Assembly: GCA_010015675.1 (NCBI GenBank)
Contig: ML976993.1
Coordinates: 274,482 to 338,481, forward strand
Origin: Byssothecium circinans
Lineage: Eukaryota; Ascomycota; Dothideomycetes; Pleosporales; Massarinaceae
Reading direction: 5' to 3'
DNA: 64,000 bases
Part shown: one piece after another, positions 1 to 11,500 of the stretch
How the letters are laid out: the number at the start of each line of letters is the position of its first letter
Position numbering within the stretch: position 1 is the first letter of the stretch
Notes under the pieces: model-generated
What the model was told of the DNA's origin: nothing
The model's database searches: none
What the model saw: the letters and a program-made list of their open reading frames with translations, nothing else
Position numbers and translations under genes: made by a program

Positions 1-37
1 CCATATTTCTTTTTAATATCATCCTCGTGCCTTGACA

Positions 38-1530
38 ATGGTCGCGAAGCGCAGTTTACCCGAGGGGCGGAACCCGTTGGTCGAGCCGGCCAATTCTCCA
101 TCGTGTAAGTACACGTAGCGCATCGCATCGCATAGACCGCGCAACATCGCTGACAGTCGGCGCAGATGAGATATTGGTAGAGCGGAGACGGCTGGGCCAG
201 ACGAACCTCGCTGTCAAGCAAGGCGCCGTGGGATTGGCCAACGCGTCGAAAGCGGAGAACTTGGGCACCTTCGACTACGCGCATTTACGCGTGCCGCTAC
301 CCAAGGACCTCAAAGGCTCGGGCATCTTTACGCTCAAGACGGCGACCGCGTATCCCGAATCGTATTTCTTGATGGTAGGATGGCACCAGTGGCACCGCGA
401 TGAGTGGACCGGATGGCTGACAGGACAAACAGCGACGTAGTAGCGATGGATACATCAGCGCGACCGGCATGTTCAAGGCGGCATTCCCATGGGCGTCGCT
501 AGCACAAGAAGAGGTGGAGCGCAAGTACCAGAAGAGCCTACCGTCCACCGGGCCCGAGGAAGTCGCAGGCAGCGTTTGGATTGCACCAGAAGAGGGTAGG
601 TGGAGAAATTTGCGGATATGCACCATGGTCACGGCGCGACTAACATGATTCCGTAGCACTCGCTTTGGCTGATGAATATGGCATGAGGCCATGGATTGAG
701 GCTCTGCTTGATCCCGAGCCTATCGAGAAAGGCTCCAAAGACAAGACGAACGCCCACATCCAGACGCCTCCCAAGTTCGATACCACCAAGGTGCCAGCCG
801 CCGCCGTTATTCTGCCTCCCACTTCCGCGCTTCGGCCTACGCGCGCTCGGTCTACGCGCTCCGCATCCCCGAGCAAGCTCGCAACCCCCAGCCGCAAGAT
901 GGCTAGCCCACGCAAGTCGCGCACCACACGGTCCTCTAAAGCTGGTTCAGTGAGCGGGGAAGAAGTACTCGAGAGCGGGAAAGCATCCGGTGCAGCGAGT
1001 GCCCTGCAAAACGTCGTTGCGAATGGCACCACCGCGTCTGAATCCGTCGCGTCGGGATCAGTTAGCGAGGAGGCTAGGGATAACGAAACCGTGCGCATCG
1101 AGGTGCAGGAGACTGTGGAACAAAATGGCGACATTGAGACGACAACGACAAATGTAAAGGTCGATGTGCCCGCAGACCACCCCGAGCTACCCGAGCCTGA
1201 CGACACGACCAAACTGATCGAAGAGGCGAGGAAGATGGTAGCGGAAGCCAACCAGTTGGAGGGCAAAGTTTCAAAGAGTGCCAAGCGCAAGGCGCAAGAC
1301 CTGTCAAAGGACGAGAACGAGGGTGAAGGACCCTCAGTCGAACGTCCGGCCAAGCTTGCCAGGACCATGTCAACCACGGAGCAGAAGCTAGCAAAGGAGA
1401 AGGTCACCAGGAGGGCACTGGTCGGTCTTGGTGTCATGGCGGCCGTTGGGTATGTCTTTTTGCACCTTTCAACATCATTATTCTAACAAAAAATAGTTCC
1501 GCCATTGGTTACCTCGCCAACCTCGCATGA
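38..1530 (+). CDS. bqt4: Bqt4-like inner nuclear membrane protein (KilA-N/APSES fold)
   Basis: Five exons can be joined in one frame: 38-104, 166-374, 433-595, 657-1449 and 1497-1530, giving 421 residues. Residues about 24-165 form a KilA-N/APSES-like domain: an ERRRLGQT start, then [20 protein letters not shown], and [17 protein letters not shown] across exons 2 and 3. A long Ser/Arg/Lys-rich and acidic linker follows. The last roughly 24 residues ([14 protein letters not shown] continuing into [10 protein letters not shown]) form a single C-terminal membrane segment preceded by basic residues. This layout matches fission-yeast Bqt4, which sits in the inner nuclear membrane and anchors telomeres to the envelope. 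The final intron splits the membrane helix, so an unspliced reading would truncate it. The function is inferred from architecture; whether it binds telomeres here is not shown by the sequence. Confidence 0.85.
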
Positions 1531-2128
1531 TCCAAGTCATTGGCAACCTTTCGCCGCCTTTCCTTTTCAGACTTCAACACTTTTCCATTTCCAGATACCA
1601 CCCACTTTGTTCACATTTGGTTTCCATTTACGGGCGTAGGGGATTGGTTCCAGTGGTTTGCGCTCCTTTTTTCGTCCGTTTCCAGGCAACATTGCTTGCA
1701 CCATCGCTTGAAACGCAACATGTGCTCATTTGGACACGGCGGCAGTACGGACATTTGTCTGAAGTTGGTATTTTCCCAATCTTTCTTGGTGATGAAGAAG
1801 TAGATATTTTAATCACACGATCCCCCCCCTACACCTTCATTTCCCCTCTTGTTCTATATACGGGCATTGTTAGAGGAAGATGGACAAACCTCACACATCT
1901 GGAGCGACACGAGACGATCAGTACTAGAATTATCAGGTAGAGGGGATGGGCGGGCAGGAGACCTGTCACAACATCGCAAAGCCTGAGCGACAAGTTCACT
2001 GGCGAACATCTCCACGCCTTCGGCATGAATAAGACTTCGTGCTATGATTTAATATCTACTATGTAGTTGTACCTTGCCCGGGCATTTCTCAACCATCATC
2101 CATCCACTCGACAAAAGTCCATCCAACC
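1531..2128. other. Convergent intergenic region
   Basis: This is the 3' space between the bqt4-like gene (+) and the fused ligase gene (-), which end tail to tail. Short open frames exist but none has recognisable protein features. No RNA gene is seen. Confidence 0.6.
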
Positions 2129-4409
2129 CTACACCTGTCCACCATTCGCCAACCTCCCAACCTCCCTAACCGCCTCCTCAAAGTCATCAAAAGCCCGAAT
2201 CGGCAAATTCGCCTTCCTCAGCACTTCCTGCCCCTTCTCCTCATTCGTCCCACGCAGTCTAACAACGACCGGTTTAGCCACACCAACATCCTTGAACGCC
2301 ATAATAATACCCTCGGCAATCATATCACACAGCGTCAATCCCCCGAAGATATTCACAAAGACGACGGAGACCCTGGGATCGGACAGGATGAGCTTGAACG
2401 ATGTCTTGATGGTCTCGCTCGTCGCCTTGCCGCCCGTGTCGAGGAAGTTTGCGGGGGAGGTGGAGTACGGGGGTGCGGAGAGGCGGAGGGAGAGGACGTC
2501 GTTTGTGTTCATGGCTAAGCCTGCGCCGTTGACGAGTGTACCGACGAGGTTTCTGGGCTCTTCTTGCGGGGTTGCGGGGGGTGTTTGCGTGTGCCTTTGG
2601 GAAGTCGAAGAGGAGAATGTAGAAGATTCGAGAGGAATGTATACGATGCCGTTTTTCTCTGCTTCTTTCTCTGTGGCGCTTACGCTGGACATGTCGCGCA
2701 GAGCGTGGAGATCTGCTTGTCGGTTTTTGCTTGTGAAGGCTGCGTCGTCGAAGAAGATATAGGGGTCGAAGATGAGGAGTTCGTCGGTGTCTTCGGGGAT
2801 CGCGAGGGATACTGTTACCGTGATGGCTTCTTTCTCTGTGTACATCTTCCACAGCGTCGAGATAAGGTTGACGGCTTGTGCCTTGGCGAGTGGTGGCGCG
2901 GCGTCGATTTGGAGCCAGGCTATTGCGTCGAAGATGGCTTGAGGGGTGGGTCCGTCTCGATAGTCGAAGGGGAAGCGACGGACGCGGTAAGGGAGTTGCA
3001 TCGTTGTTGGCGCGGCGATTATGCAGGGTGAGCGGGCGGAGCGGTCTACGGTTATGCCGAGGAAATGGGAGGATTCGGCATGGGCTGATGGTGGCGGTGG
3101 GGATGTCTCGATGTTGTAGGTTTTTAGGAGGGAGGTTGTTTGGGCGGCGGAGATGTGGAGGGAGCGGGTTTGGTGGAAGGGGGGAAGGTTTGGGGAAGAG
3201 AGGACAGGCCGATGGGACGTGGTGTGGTAAGAGCGTCGTTGTTGGGTTTGGGATGATGATTGTTCCTGGGATATGTTAGAGTCAGGTGGATGATGATAGG
3301 TTTGACCGACTCGCAATCTTCTTCACATTTCGTCCGGATTTCGCTAGAATGTCTTTCATAACGCCTCCTAGCTTTGCGGGATGGTCTACCATTGTCACTC
3401 CAGCATCTCCCAAGGCTTTGGCTTTCGACTCTGCGGTCCCTTCGGCGATGCCAGTCCAGGCTCCTGCGTGGCCCATGATGCGGCCTGGAGCTGCTTGGAA
3501 GCCGCCTATTACTGCTGCAATGGGTTTGGGGTCCTTCACTCTCTTCTTATAGTCTCGAATCCAGTCTGCGGCCTCCTCTTCACTGGTCCCACCCAACTCG
3601 CCCACGAGGATTATAGCCTCCGTATCTTCGTCCTGCTCAAAGACCTTCAAAGCGTCCACGTGATTAGTTCCCGCGATCACATCTCCACCCATACCTATAC
3701 ACAGACTCTGCCCTAGCCCAGCTCTTGTCAAAGACCCCACAGTCTCATACGAAAGCGTTCCCGATTTGGCCACGATGCCAATGTGGCCTGGAGAAAATGT
3801 AGATAGTGGTTGGAAGCCAATTCTGCATTTTCCGATGGCTGAAATGATACCTGGAGCATTGGCGCCTACAAGTCTAGACTTTGACTGTGATTGAAGCATA
3901 GAATGTATCTGTTTCCTCATGAGCTTTCGTGTTACTCCTTCTTTGTTTCTCTAGCTCACCCTCATTATATCATGTACAGGAATATGTTCGGCGACGGCAA
4001 CGATCAACGGCACCTCCGCCTCGATAGCTTCCTCAATCGCAGCAGCAGCTTGAGGTGCCGCCACATAGATGCCCGTCGCGTCTGGCTTTAGCTCTTCCAT
4101 GGCCTTTTTCACAGAGGGTAGGACGGGCAGTCCGAGATGCTCGCCGGAGCCATTGGGCTTCACGCCCCCGACGATTTTGGTCCCCCATGCTATCGATTCT
4201 TGAGCGTTCGCTGTTGCTTGCTTGCCGGTGAAGCCTTGGAAGATGACGCGAGTGTGTGATCCGATTTTGAGATTCTGGATTGTGGCATCGTAGTTCTTCC
4301 GTGGCCATGAAGTTGAGAAACGTGCCACTGGTCGGGAATACAAACATGGATACACAGGTTTGAGGTGTAGACGTCGGCTTAGATAACGTGATATTTGGGG
4401 AGGAAGCAT
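2129..4409 (-). CDS. Fused alpha-beta succinyl-CoA ligase-like mitochondrial protein
   Basis: Three exons (4409-3960, 3908-3327, 3265-2129) give 722 residues. Residues 1-40 are basic and Ser/Arg-rich, like a mitochondrial presequence. Residues about 40-340 are a complete alpha-subunit-like half: CoA-binding fold, VHDIMR, SKSRLVGANAPG, and GHAGAW carrying the phospho-acceptor His at about residue 297. Residues 345-395 are a Gln/Ser/Arg linker. The beta-like half then begins with LLKTYNI and jumps directly to ITVDRSARSPCIIAA. It ends with the usual beta carboxyl domain (NGAGLAM, ANFLDTGGKA, VNIFGG, LRGTNEEKGQEVL). The first ATP-grasp subdomain, which normally holds the Lys/Gly-rich nucleotide-binding segment, is absent although the DNA is continuous there. 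CoA-ligase chemistry is therefore a family inference and nucleotide use is doubtful. An upstream in-frame TTG at 4442 is not needed. The exon 2 donor (GTGAAG) was chosen because it alone keeps frame. Confidence 0.85.
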
Positions 4410-5249
4410 CGTGGCTTTTACGCAGTCATTCGATCCAAGCAAGGAGACTGCAGCCGCCGAGAATACAAAGAGACACTTGGTTAGCTTAACTCAAGACTTC
4501 TTAAGCTGAAGTCACTACTGAAGGTTAATTGGAGGCTTCATACAATATCGGGAACGGGAATAAGAGCAGCGGAAGCCGCATAACCGAGCAACCCCTCACA
4601 CCATCAGTGATCACTGACATCCCTCCAACACCCGTGGACCGCCGATGGTCGAGGCATTCATCCCTATCCGATCTGCACTCCCTTCTCCTGTTCCTGCCAC
4701 CCATCAAAATCCTTCCACCACATCCGCCCGCCATTTTCCTCGCTCGACTTTTCATAGCGATTCTAGAAGCCCTCGACGACCCAAAAACTGCTCAAAATGT
4801 GGAGCCAATAGACGCGTTGAAAGAGAAATGTGGACTGCGGGCGTGCGTTTCAAAGGGATGCCCTTGAAGGCGATGACGACGACACGCTTTGGCAGCTTGG
4901 CTGGCTGCCAATGCTTGCATTTCCCCATATTTTGGCCGATTCATGGGCCGGGGTCGCATGCCAGGGCTCCACAGACCTTTCACCCCTTCCGCTCCAACTA
5001 CGTGCTGTGTACATAAGAGCGTCGTTACTGTGGTCGTTTGAGTCCTCACTGCACTCAATCGCTTCTGTTCTCACCCATCTCTCGTTAGTTCTAAGAAAAT
5101 TCCAAATTCGACGACTTACGGAAGTCGCGTGCACTGAGCAGCTACCCCGCAAAATCACAGCTCCTTAAACACCCACATACCTAGGCCTCCCGTCAGCCCT
5201 CCTCTCGAGTCCAGGCATCAACATCACACAACATCGAAAGATCCTCACA
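4410..5249. other. Divergent promoter region
   Basis: This 840-base region separates the starts of the ligase gene (-) and the small unknown gene (+). It is pyrimidine-rich toward the right and has a CCAAT pentamer at 4805-4809. Open frames of about 110 codons on both strands are compositional and match nothing I recognise. Confidence 0.5.
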
Positions 5250-5917
5250 ATGGCACGCGGAACGCCCTCAGAAGCCGGTATGTTCCCCATAATCCTCCTA
5301 CTCCACTATGCACTGTCAGCCTTCCACAGTCTCTCACAACCCCAACAGAAGTAGCAGACACGCTCTCCCACCTCAAGTTATCCACTACAACCCCGCAAAA
5401 GCCCGCCGCGAAACCGAAATCCGCCCCGGTAGCCGAATCCTGGGAGGACGACGTCGGCGGCTCCGACACCGAAACCGAGGAAAGTCCCGCGCTTTCAAAT
5501 ACCCTCTCGCGCTCGAGTACGAAGGAACGCGACTCACTTTCTCCCATCAGCACTGTGAGTTCAACGGTAGATCCGCCGTGTCCGCCGCCACCGACGCCGG
5601 CGAGTCCCATCCCATTCGAGTATCCGGACAGTGTACCGTATGGGGTAAGTGGGGTTAATGGTGGCGTGAGGGGACGTGGAGGCAGTGAGAGTGCAGGCGG
5701 AGGTCTGGAGAAGAGGCCCGAGAAGACTACTGCGGTTGCGGGGAGGTTGATTGCGGGTGCGCTGGGGGTGCGGGCGCCGAAGAGAACGGACGAGGAGAGG
5801 GAGTACGATCGCGTCATGCGGGAGAAGGAAAGGAAGAGGAGGGACGACGAGCGGAATAGGAAGAAGATGGAGGAGCAGGTGGCCGAGGAGAGGAAGAGGG
5901 CTGTGTGGGAGGATTAA
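5250..5917 (+). CDS. Conserved-looking small protein with basic C-terminal coiled coil
   Basis: Two exons (5250-5277 and 5349-5917) are joined by a GTATGT...CAACAG intron and give 198 residues. The start is the first ATG, which opens MARGTPSEA. Residues 10-60 contain a short leucine-bearing segment followed by acidic SWEDDVGGSDTETEE. Residues 70-115 are Pro/Gly-rich low complexity. Residues about 120-145 (TTAVAGRLIAGALGVRAPKRT) look like the conserved core. The C terminus is a highly charged Lys/Arg/Glu helix, probably a coiled coil. I do not recognise a named family. The regular splice and the patterned C terminus argue that it is a real gene. Confidence 0.65.
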
Positions 5918-6426
5918 AGCTCCTTTGGGGTGAGGAGACAGAGGATCGGTGCTATGGCTGGACCGAGGTCATTGCAGTGGGTGCATGAGCGGGCAGCTTT
6001 CTGCCGTCGGGCTTAAAAAGCATGTATATAAACGATTAGCACTTCATGAAAGGTTAAAAACGACTTGGGAACCGTCCCCCTTATAACGCAACAGCCAACA
6101 GCGAGTGGCACGATGCATGACAAGTGAAATTGGAGAGCAAAGTTTGAAGTGTGGATGAAATTCAGTCCCATTCCCCAAATGGTGTCATAACTACATAGAA
6201 GCTGGAAGCATAGAACGGCGCGCCGTTGCTAGCCCAGCGCTGGCCCAGTGACGCCGTAATGCCCCAAAAACCCCATAGTCGCTTGTGCACAAAGTAGAAG
6301 AGACTCTTCTCTTTTTTCGATGTCCCCTCCGCTGTCTCATCGGTTCGTAGTCAAGGGTGGTAGGATGAAATCGTGAGAGGGAGAAGCGAGCCGATGCTCG
6401 CGTTACGTGGGTTGTTGCGGGATCAG
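5918..6426. other. Convergent intergenic region
   Basis: This is 3' space shared by the small unknown gene (+) and SUMO (-). Nothing coding or RNA-like is recognised. Confidence 0.55.
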
Positions 6427-6807
6427 CTAGGAACCTCCGATCTGTTCCTGGTGTACCTCGAGCGTGTCGCCGTCTTGCATGTCGAGCTGCAGAATCTGGG
6501 CGTTAGCACACATAAAAAGCAACGGGGACCAGACAGTCAGTCCAAGCCAAGTGAACTGCATATCGTTGCGTAGACGTACCGTTTCGGGATTGTCCGTCGG
6601 CTGCACGCGCTGCCCATCGAAGAGAAAGCGGACGCTCGACGGATTCTTGCCTTGGCGATCACAGAATGCGTCCATGAGCTTCTTAAGCTGGGTTGTGCGC
6701 TTGATCTTGAAGAACACCTCGTTGTTGTTATCCGTGACCTTGATGTTGAGGTGCTCCGATTGACCGTCTTCCGGCTTTTGCTGTTGCGGGCTGCCGTTGT
6801 CTGACAT
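6427..6807 (-). CDS. SMT3: SUMO (Smt3) ubiquitin-like modifier precursor
   Basis: Two exons (6807-6580 and 6495-6427) give 98 residues. The donor is GTACGT and the acceptor follows CTAACGCCCAG, a classic branch site and acceptor. Residues 20-95 are the beta-grasp fold: HLNIKVTDNNNEVFFKIKRTTQLKKLM, then SSVRFLFDGQRVQPTDNPET, then DMQDGDTLEVHQEQIGG. The chain ends Gly-Gly-Ser, so a SUMO protease (Ulp1 family) would need to remove only one residue to expose the conjugatable di-glycine. The flexible N-terminal tail is about 20 residues and rich in Gln and Pro. SUMO is attached to nuclear proteins through an E1-E2-E3 cascade. The gene is head to head with CMC4. Confidence 0.97.
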   Translation of the reverse strand: MSDNGSPQQQKPEDGQSEHLNIKVTDNNNEVFFKIKRTTQLKKLMDAFCDRQGKNPSSVRFLFDGQRVQPTDNPETVRLRNDMQFTWLGLTVWSPLLFMCANAQILQLDMQDGDTLEVHQEQIGGS

Positions 6808-7304
6808 TGTGGCCGCGGTTTGAGTTGCAAGAGCTTAAGGGCAGAGTATGGAGGGTGGAGAGCGAGGCTTCGCTGTGGGACGTTAGATAATTTGCAAACC
6901 GTGCGTGCAAACGTTGAGCGAGACGTACTAGCAATTGCGCGTGTAACAAGGTGTGAGCGCGTGTGGAGAAACGGGAGGGTGGGTGAGGCGCAGAGGGGAC
7001 GTGTCCGCGGCTCTTTATATGTGGTGGCGAGGAGGTAAGTGAGAGAAAGTGGGCAGCCGTAGGAAAAGAAGAGGCCCGTTGAAGTACCTCCTAGTGGGGT
7101 CAAAGAAAGTAAGTCGCGGCCTCGGGAACCTGCCTCGTGACGCGCTGCTGCCAAACGCCTTTTTATCTTTGCCTTCGTTTTCACCTTCACCGCGTAAATT
7201 CCTCTTCCTTCCGCGCGATCGTACAAAGGGTACCAATACATCATTTGGGGTACCGGAGTAATAGCAGCTACATCGTTTGTCCAATATGGTGCGCCGCAGA
7301 TCTG
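6808..7304. promoter_or_regulatory. Divergent promoter between SMT3 and CMC4
   Basis: About 500 bases separate the start codons of SMT3 (-) and CMC4 (+), so both promoters must lie here. No TATA box or recognisable operator stands out. Open frames on both strands look like shadows without protein character. Confidence 0.5.
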
Positions 7305-7830
7305 ATGTCACCGCATGGCGAGAGGAGAAATTCTGATATTAGAAAGGGAGTGAAAGAGGACCTTCAAACGGATCCGCCATGCCATCCAAGAGCGTGTGCA
7401 ATCCAAGGTATGTGGGATGAATGTCATTGAGGCAGTTGCTTATCCATTGGCGGTAGACTGTCTGCAGAAGCACAACTATCAAGAGGAGAAGTGTCGAAAA
7501 GAGGTACGTCGACCAGTGTCAGAAGAATGCATTTGTCTATATCTCTCACCCCAATGCTTTCGCAGTTGTGCGGCACACGTCTGGCAGCTCTTCGTACTTG
7601 AGGGCTAGTCACGTGTTCCAGCTAGTCCCAATGCCTGCGCTGACTCTCTGCACCTCAGGTCGACGCCTTGTACGAGTGCTGTAATGCCTTCTACAAAGAG
7701 AAGGGCGATAATGCGAGCACCGTCAGCTGCCCGAAATACTCTCTTCTCAAGTTGGTCCTCAACGCCTCAACAACAGACGTCCGCTGATGCATGTAGACTG
7801 AAAATGAAGCAAAGAAGTCAAGGAGTGTGA
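7305..7830 (+). CDS. CMC4: Cmc4-like twin Cx9C mitochondrial intermembrane-space protein
   Basis: Four small exons (7305-7407, 7457-7503, 7659-7750, 7797-7830) give 91 residues. None of these exons is long enough to show as a clear open frame alone. The joined protein has CHPRACAIQDCLQKHNY, then EEKCRKEVDALYECCNAFY, and a third SCPK cysteine. This is the twin Cx9C pattern with the extra cysteines typical of Cmc4, a small protein oxidised by Mia40 in the mitochondrial intermembrane space. The final intron uses an unusual GTTGGT donor. It was accepted because splicing restores the family's LLxLKMKQR tail, whereas reading through gives an unrelated end. The start ATG at 7305 is the nearest in-frame one; the 20 residues before the first Cys are less certain. 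Confidence 0.82.
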
Positions 7831-8510
7831 AAGCTGCGGGAGGCTGATTCAAGCGCTGTAATACCATCATGTATTCGTATGGCTTGTTTGTGATACCGAG
7901 GCAAAGAATATATGTCATAATCCAGGCACTCAAGCCAGGTGAAGCTCAATATCAAAAATTTCGCGCCGGCCATGAACACACCATCAAACGAGTTGCTGTT
8001 TCTTCTTGTTTGAGAATGAACATGAATATCGGGGGCCGGCCACAGAAGCAAACAAAGTATGGTCTCTTCCAGCCAAAGTCCAATTCGATACCCCAAACGT
8101 GTGCAATGTGTGTGCATGTCATGTCATACTCCCTCTATTTCTGCACCTTCCTTCCTCCGAAGAAGTCCAGGCAGTCACCAGGCAGTATATCGCTCTAAGA
8201 CGGTCGTGAGCACGCAAGGAGACCTCAAGGGCCTGTTCAAAAACCGAACTGTTTGAACCGAGACTCTAATGACTGCCTATAGACATTGAAGAGGGAAAGG
8301 AAGCGAAGCGCGGCGTGAGCGCTGAATTTAAATCATTTCGTGCCAAGCCGACCGACGCGCTAATTAAAACCGTCCAAGCTCCCGCGATCTATTGGCCCGG
8401 TCCATCGACAACAAAAGAGCACCAGCACGACTTCGACTGCACGTCGCAATACCGAGCGCCTACACCATATAATACGGTATCGCGCAAAGGTGCGATTTAC
8501 ACGTTCGCGC
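7831..8510. other. Intergenic, upstream of NUP84
   Basis: This 680-base region lies between two plus-strand genes and should hold the CMC4 3' UTR and NUP84 promoter. An inverted CCAAT (ATTGG) lies near 8392, about 120 bases before the NUP84 start. No gene is recognised. Confidence 0.5.
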
Positions 8511-11500
8511 ATGGCCTCCTTCTCATATACGCGGCGGTCGCAGCCCGCTCCAGCGCAGGTACGTCGAGCGCGCACTCGGGCTCCAAACAACACAGGACCT
8601 TGGCTAATGCAAGAAATTGCCCAGACACATGGCAGCCGCAACTCATTCTTCACAGCTTCTCGAAGCGCGCAAGTTTCCGCCGCAAGCGATCCGCTCCAGC
8701 CACTGCGGGCCATGGCCGACAGGGTGGGCAAAGAGGTGGAGAAGTTTGCTGAGCGCGTGGACCATTGGCACACGCACGGAAATGAGGATGCGGGCGCCAA
8801 ATTCGAGACAACGGTGAAGATGGTGGGCAAGTTCAGAGATCTGGCCAAATCTTCCGTCGATGAGCTGCGAAAGCAAAACGACAGTGAAAACAGGGGCGAA
8901 CTGGACAAGAGCATACAACGGCGCATCCAGACAATGGGACCCGAAACTTCTTCTGGCAAAAGCAAGCAGCCTGGACTGTTCTCGCAGTCGGTCGTCTCTT
9001 CCGTCGAAACCAGCAGTACACCAGCCTCCTGTAGCATGCAAGAGTTGCGGAATTGGCAGGCAGAACTCGCGACCTGGGAGCTTGTGAGCTTGATCGTCGA
9101 GCATTACCATCCCAAACCTGGCACCAATGTTGACGGGGAGAAAGCAGCGCGTCTAGCCCAAGTGGGAGGAAAGAGCAAATACTCTCCAAAGAGCGAGATC
9201 TGGGACAGGTTCATTCTAGCTGACGACACTGCGAGGGAGAAGAAGCTGGTGTTGAAGTGGCTACAGCAGACAGCGAGGAACACCGAGAGTGACATTGAAT
9301 CCATCGTTGAACAATGGAAACACGTTTCTGGAAAAGACACGAACACCTGGACGAGCGGCTGGCTGGACACAAGGGCGAGAATAAAGCAAGCAAAACGGAT
9401 GCAAGGCGTGGGTACGCCCCTGAGTCGCGACTATCAGCTGAAGAGCAATGCCGTAATCCACCCTCTGGTTACTCGGCTGGACCCCGATGCACCAATGAGA
9501 CAGAAGCGCGCTCTAGAAGAGTCGGACGAGTACTACGAGAACGCGCTCTGGATGGTATGCTACGAAATGCTTCGTCGGGGCGAGCCATGGGAGAAGATCA
9601 GTGACTGGTGCAAAGAGAGGAATGAAGCCTGGCGCGGCGTGAGTCTGGGCGTGGCGTACGACTCTCAACCCAGCGATGGACCTAACATGGCCGGAAATGA
9701 TCTTGGATTCTTATACCGCCGCATCTGTTATGCCGCTTCTCGAGGAGCACGCATTCCCTATGAAGGTGCCGTGTACGCGCTGCTAAGCGGGGACGTCAAA
9801 AAGGTGAAAGATGCAAGCCGGTCGTGGGACGATCACCTGTACGCTTATTACAACTCGCTCTTGCTCACGAGATTCGACATGGCTGTACAGCAGGATCCAA
9901 CCCGGGTGCCTTCGCGAATGGCGGACAGTTTCCCAGTGGACGATGCTATGGCTCTGTTTACCGATTGGAAAACCACAAACCAAGAGGTTATCAAGCTGCT
10001 CATGCGAGATCCAGCAACTTCAGCTCAGGCGAAGAGTCCGTTGAAAGTCGTTCAAGGAGCACTCATCAGTCAAAGCGTAGATGAGCTTCTGTACAAAGTC
10101 GGGGTAGCCATAGCTGATCTACTACAAAACGATGATCGCCTCAATCTCCTCATGCTCGATCCCGACTCCGAAGAAGATTTTCCGAAATCAAAAATGACCA
10201 AAGCGCAGCGAGCCGTCACTGCTGAAGACTACCATGCAACGCTTGCAAAAGATCATAGCGCCCTTAGAATCTTGGTTCACGTCTACATCATTTTCGCGAG
10301 GGGTTTGCGCACGATCAAGCCTGACATCAACAACGCGACCCAATCCGCGATGAACAATGTAGTGACATTCTACATCGAATTCCTACGACTCACCAAACGC
10401 CTTCAGTTGATACCGATATATGCCGCACAACTCGAATCGTTTGGAGCAGCTCATTGCATGGCGCGTGTCCTACTCGACATCAAAAACAATGACGAGCAAA
10501 AGCGCTGCATGAATCTCATGGAACAGTACGGGATCGATTATATCGGAGCCATCAACGAGAACTTCATTCAGCAGTTGGATGCTACTGGCTTCGTGGACGA
10601 CAAGGAGCACACGGTTCGGCCGATTACCCGCTACAAGATCGTTGAAGCAGCACCCGATCAGGATGCCTACCTCTGGCCGGGCGTACGAATAATGCACGAT
10701 CTTCCTGGGATCGAAGTCTCGCCCAAAGAAGAGGCTCTGATTGAGAGTTTGGCGTGGTACAACCACGTTGAGACGGACGTTGAAAACACGTTCCGTGACC
10801 TGTACACTGCTCTGGAGACCTTTTTGCGTAAGTTTTGCCTTCTTTTCTTTTCAAGCATTATCTCAAACATCATCTAACAATTCAGTCAATGGCCGTGTCG
10901 GTGCTGCGGTGAAATTAGCCACAGAAATGAGTGTGGAGGCAATATCCTTGATCAAAACTGTCGCATTTTGTGGTTATGCATTTGACTTCACAGTAGCCGG
11001 TGCAGAGGAACAGGACCAGCTACAAGTCAGTGAGATCATGAACACGTCGCTTCGCAGCTCCGGGAATCAATCCATTCGACCTTCGGAGATTCCCACAAAA
11101 GAACAGCACGCACAATATGTGCGAGAGTTGCGCAAGCTCAGTCGCAAATATTTTGATCTCTGCCAGCTCGTCCGCGCCATCTCACTGTTCCAACAGTGGC
11201 GTGCCGAAGAAGAAAAGCTTATCCAGTCAGTGTCGATTTCATTTGTTCCTAAAACCCATCACAGGAAACGGCAACTGACGGGTCCCGTCATATCTAGACT
11301 ACGCACCGACCACGAACAAATCTCCATGAAGCGCGTCAAGCAACTGTCCACCACGATTGAAGCGCTGTTTGAGCACATCTTCTACCCTATAGAAGACCCT
11401 GTCAACGACAGCAATAACCGTACTCTTTGGAGTCTTTACAAGGTGTATATCCCTGAGGTCACTATTGCGTATCTTTCGGTATTGCAATCGGGCGCATTCT

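Noticed and set aside
640..1437. A 265-codon open frame on the minus strand inside the bqt4-like gene
   Set aside because: It is antisense to a gene with clear domain structure. Its translation is Ser/Leu-rich shadow composition with no motif.
2067..2762. A 231-codon plus-strand frame over the fused ligase C terminus
   Set aside because: It mirrors the antisense of conserved beta-subunit sequence and has no protein features.
4529..5168. Several 110-codon frames in the divergent region
   Set aside because: They overlap one another on both strands, lack splice partners, and their translations show no recognisable domain.
8490..8510. Earlier NUP84 start
   Set aside because: The in-frame codon at 8490 is GTG; the first ATG is at 8511.
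8527..8600. A GTACGT donor followed by possible acceptors early in NUP84
   Set aside because: Candidate introns of 37 and 55 bases are not divisible by three, and the frame is open and continuous without splicing.
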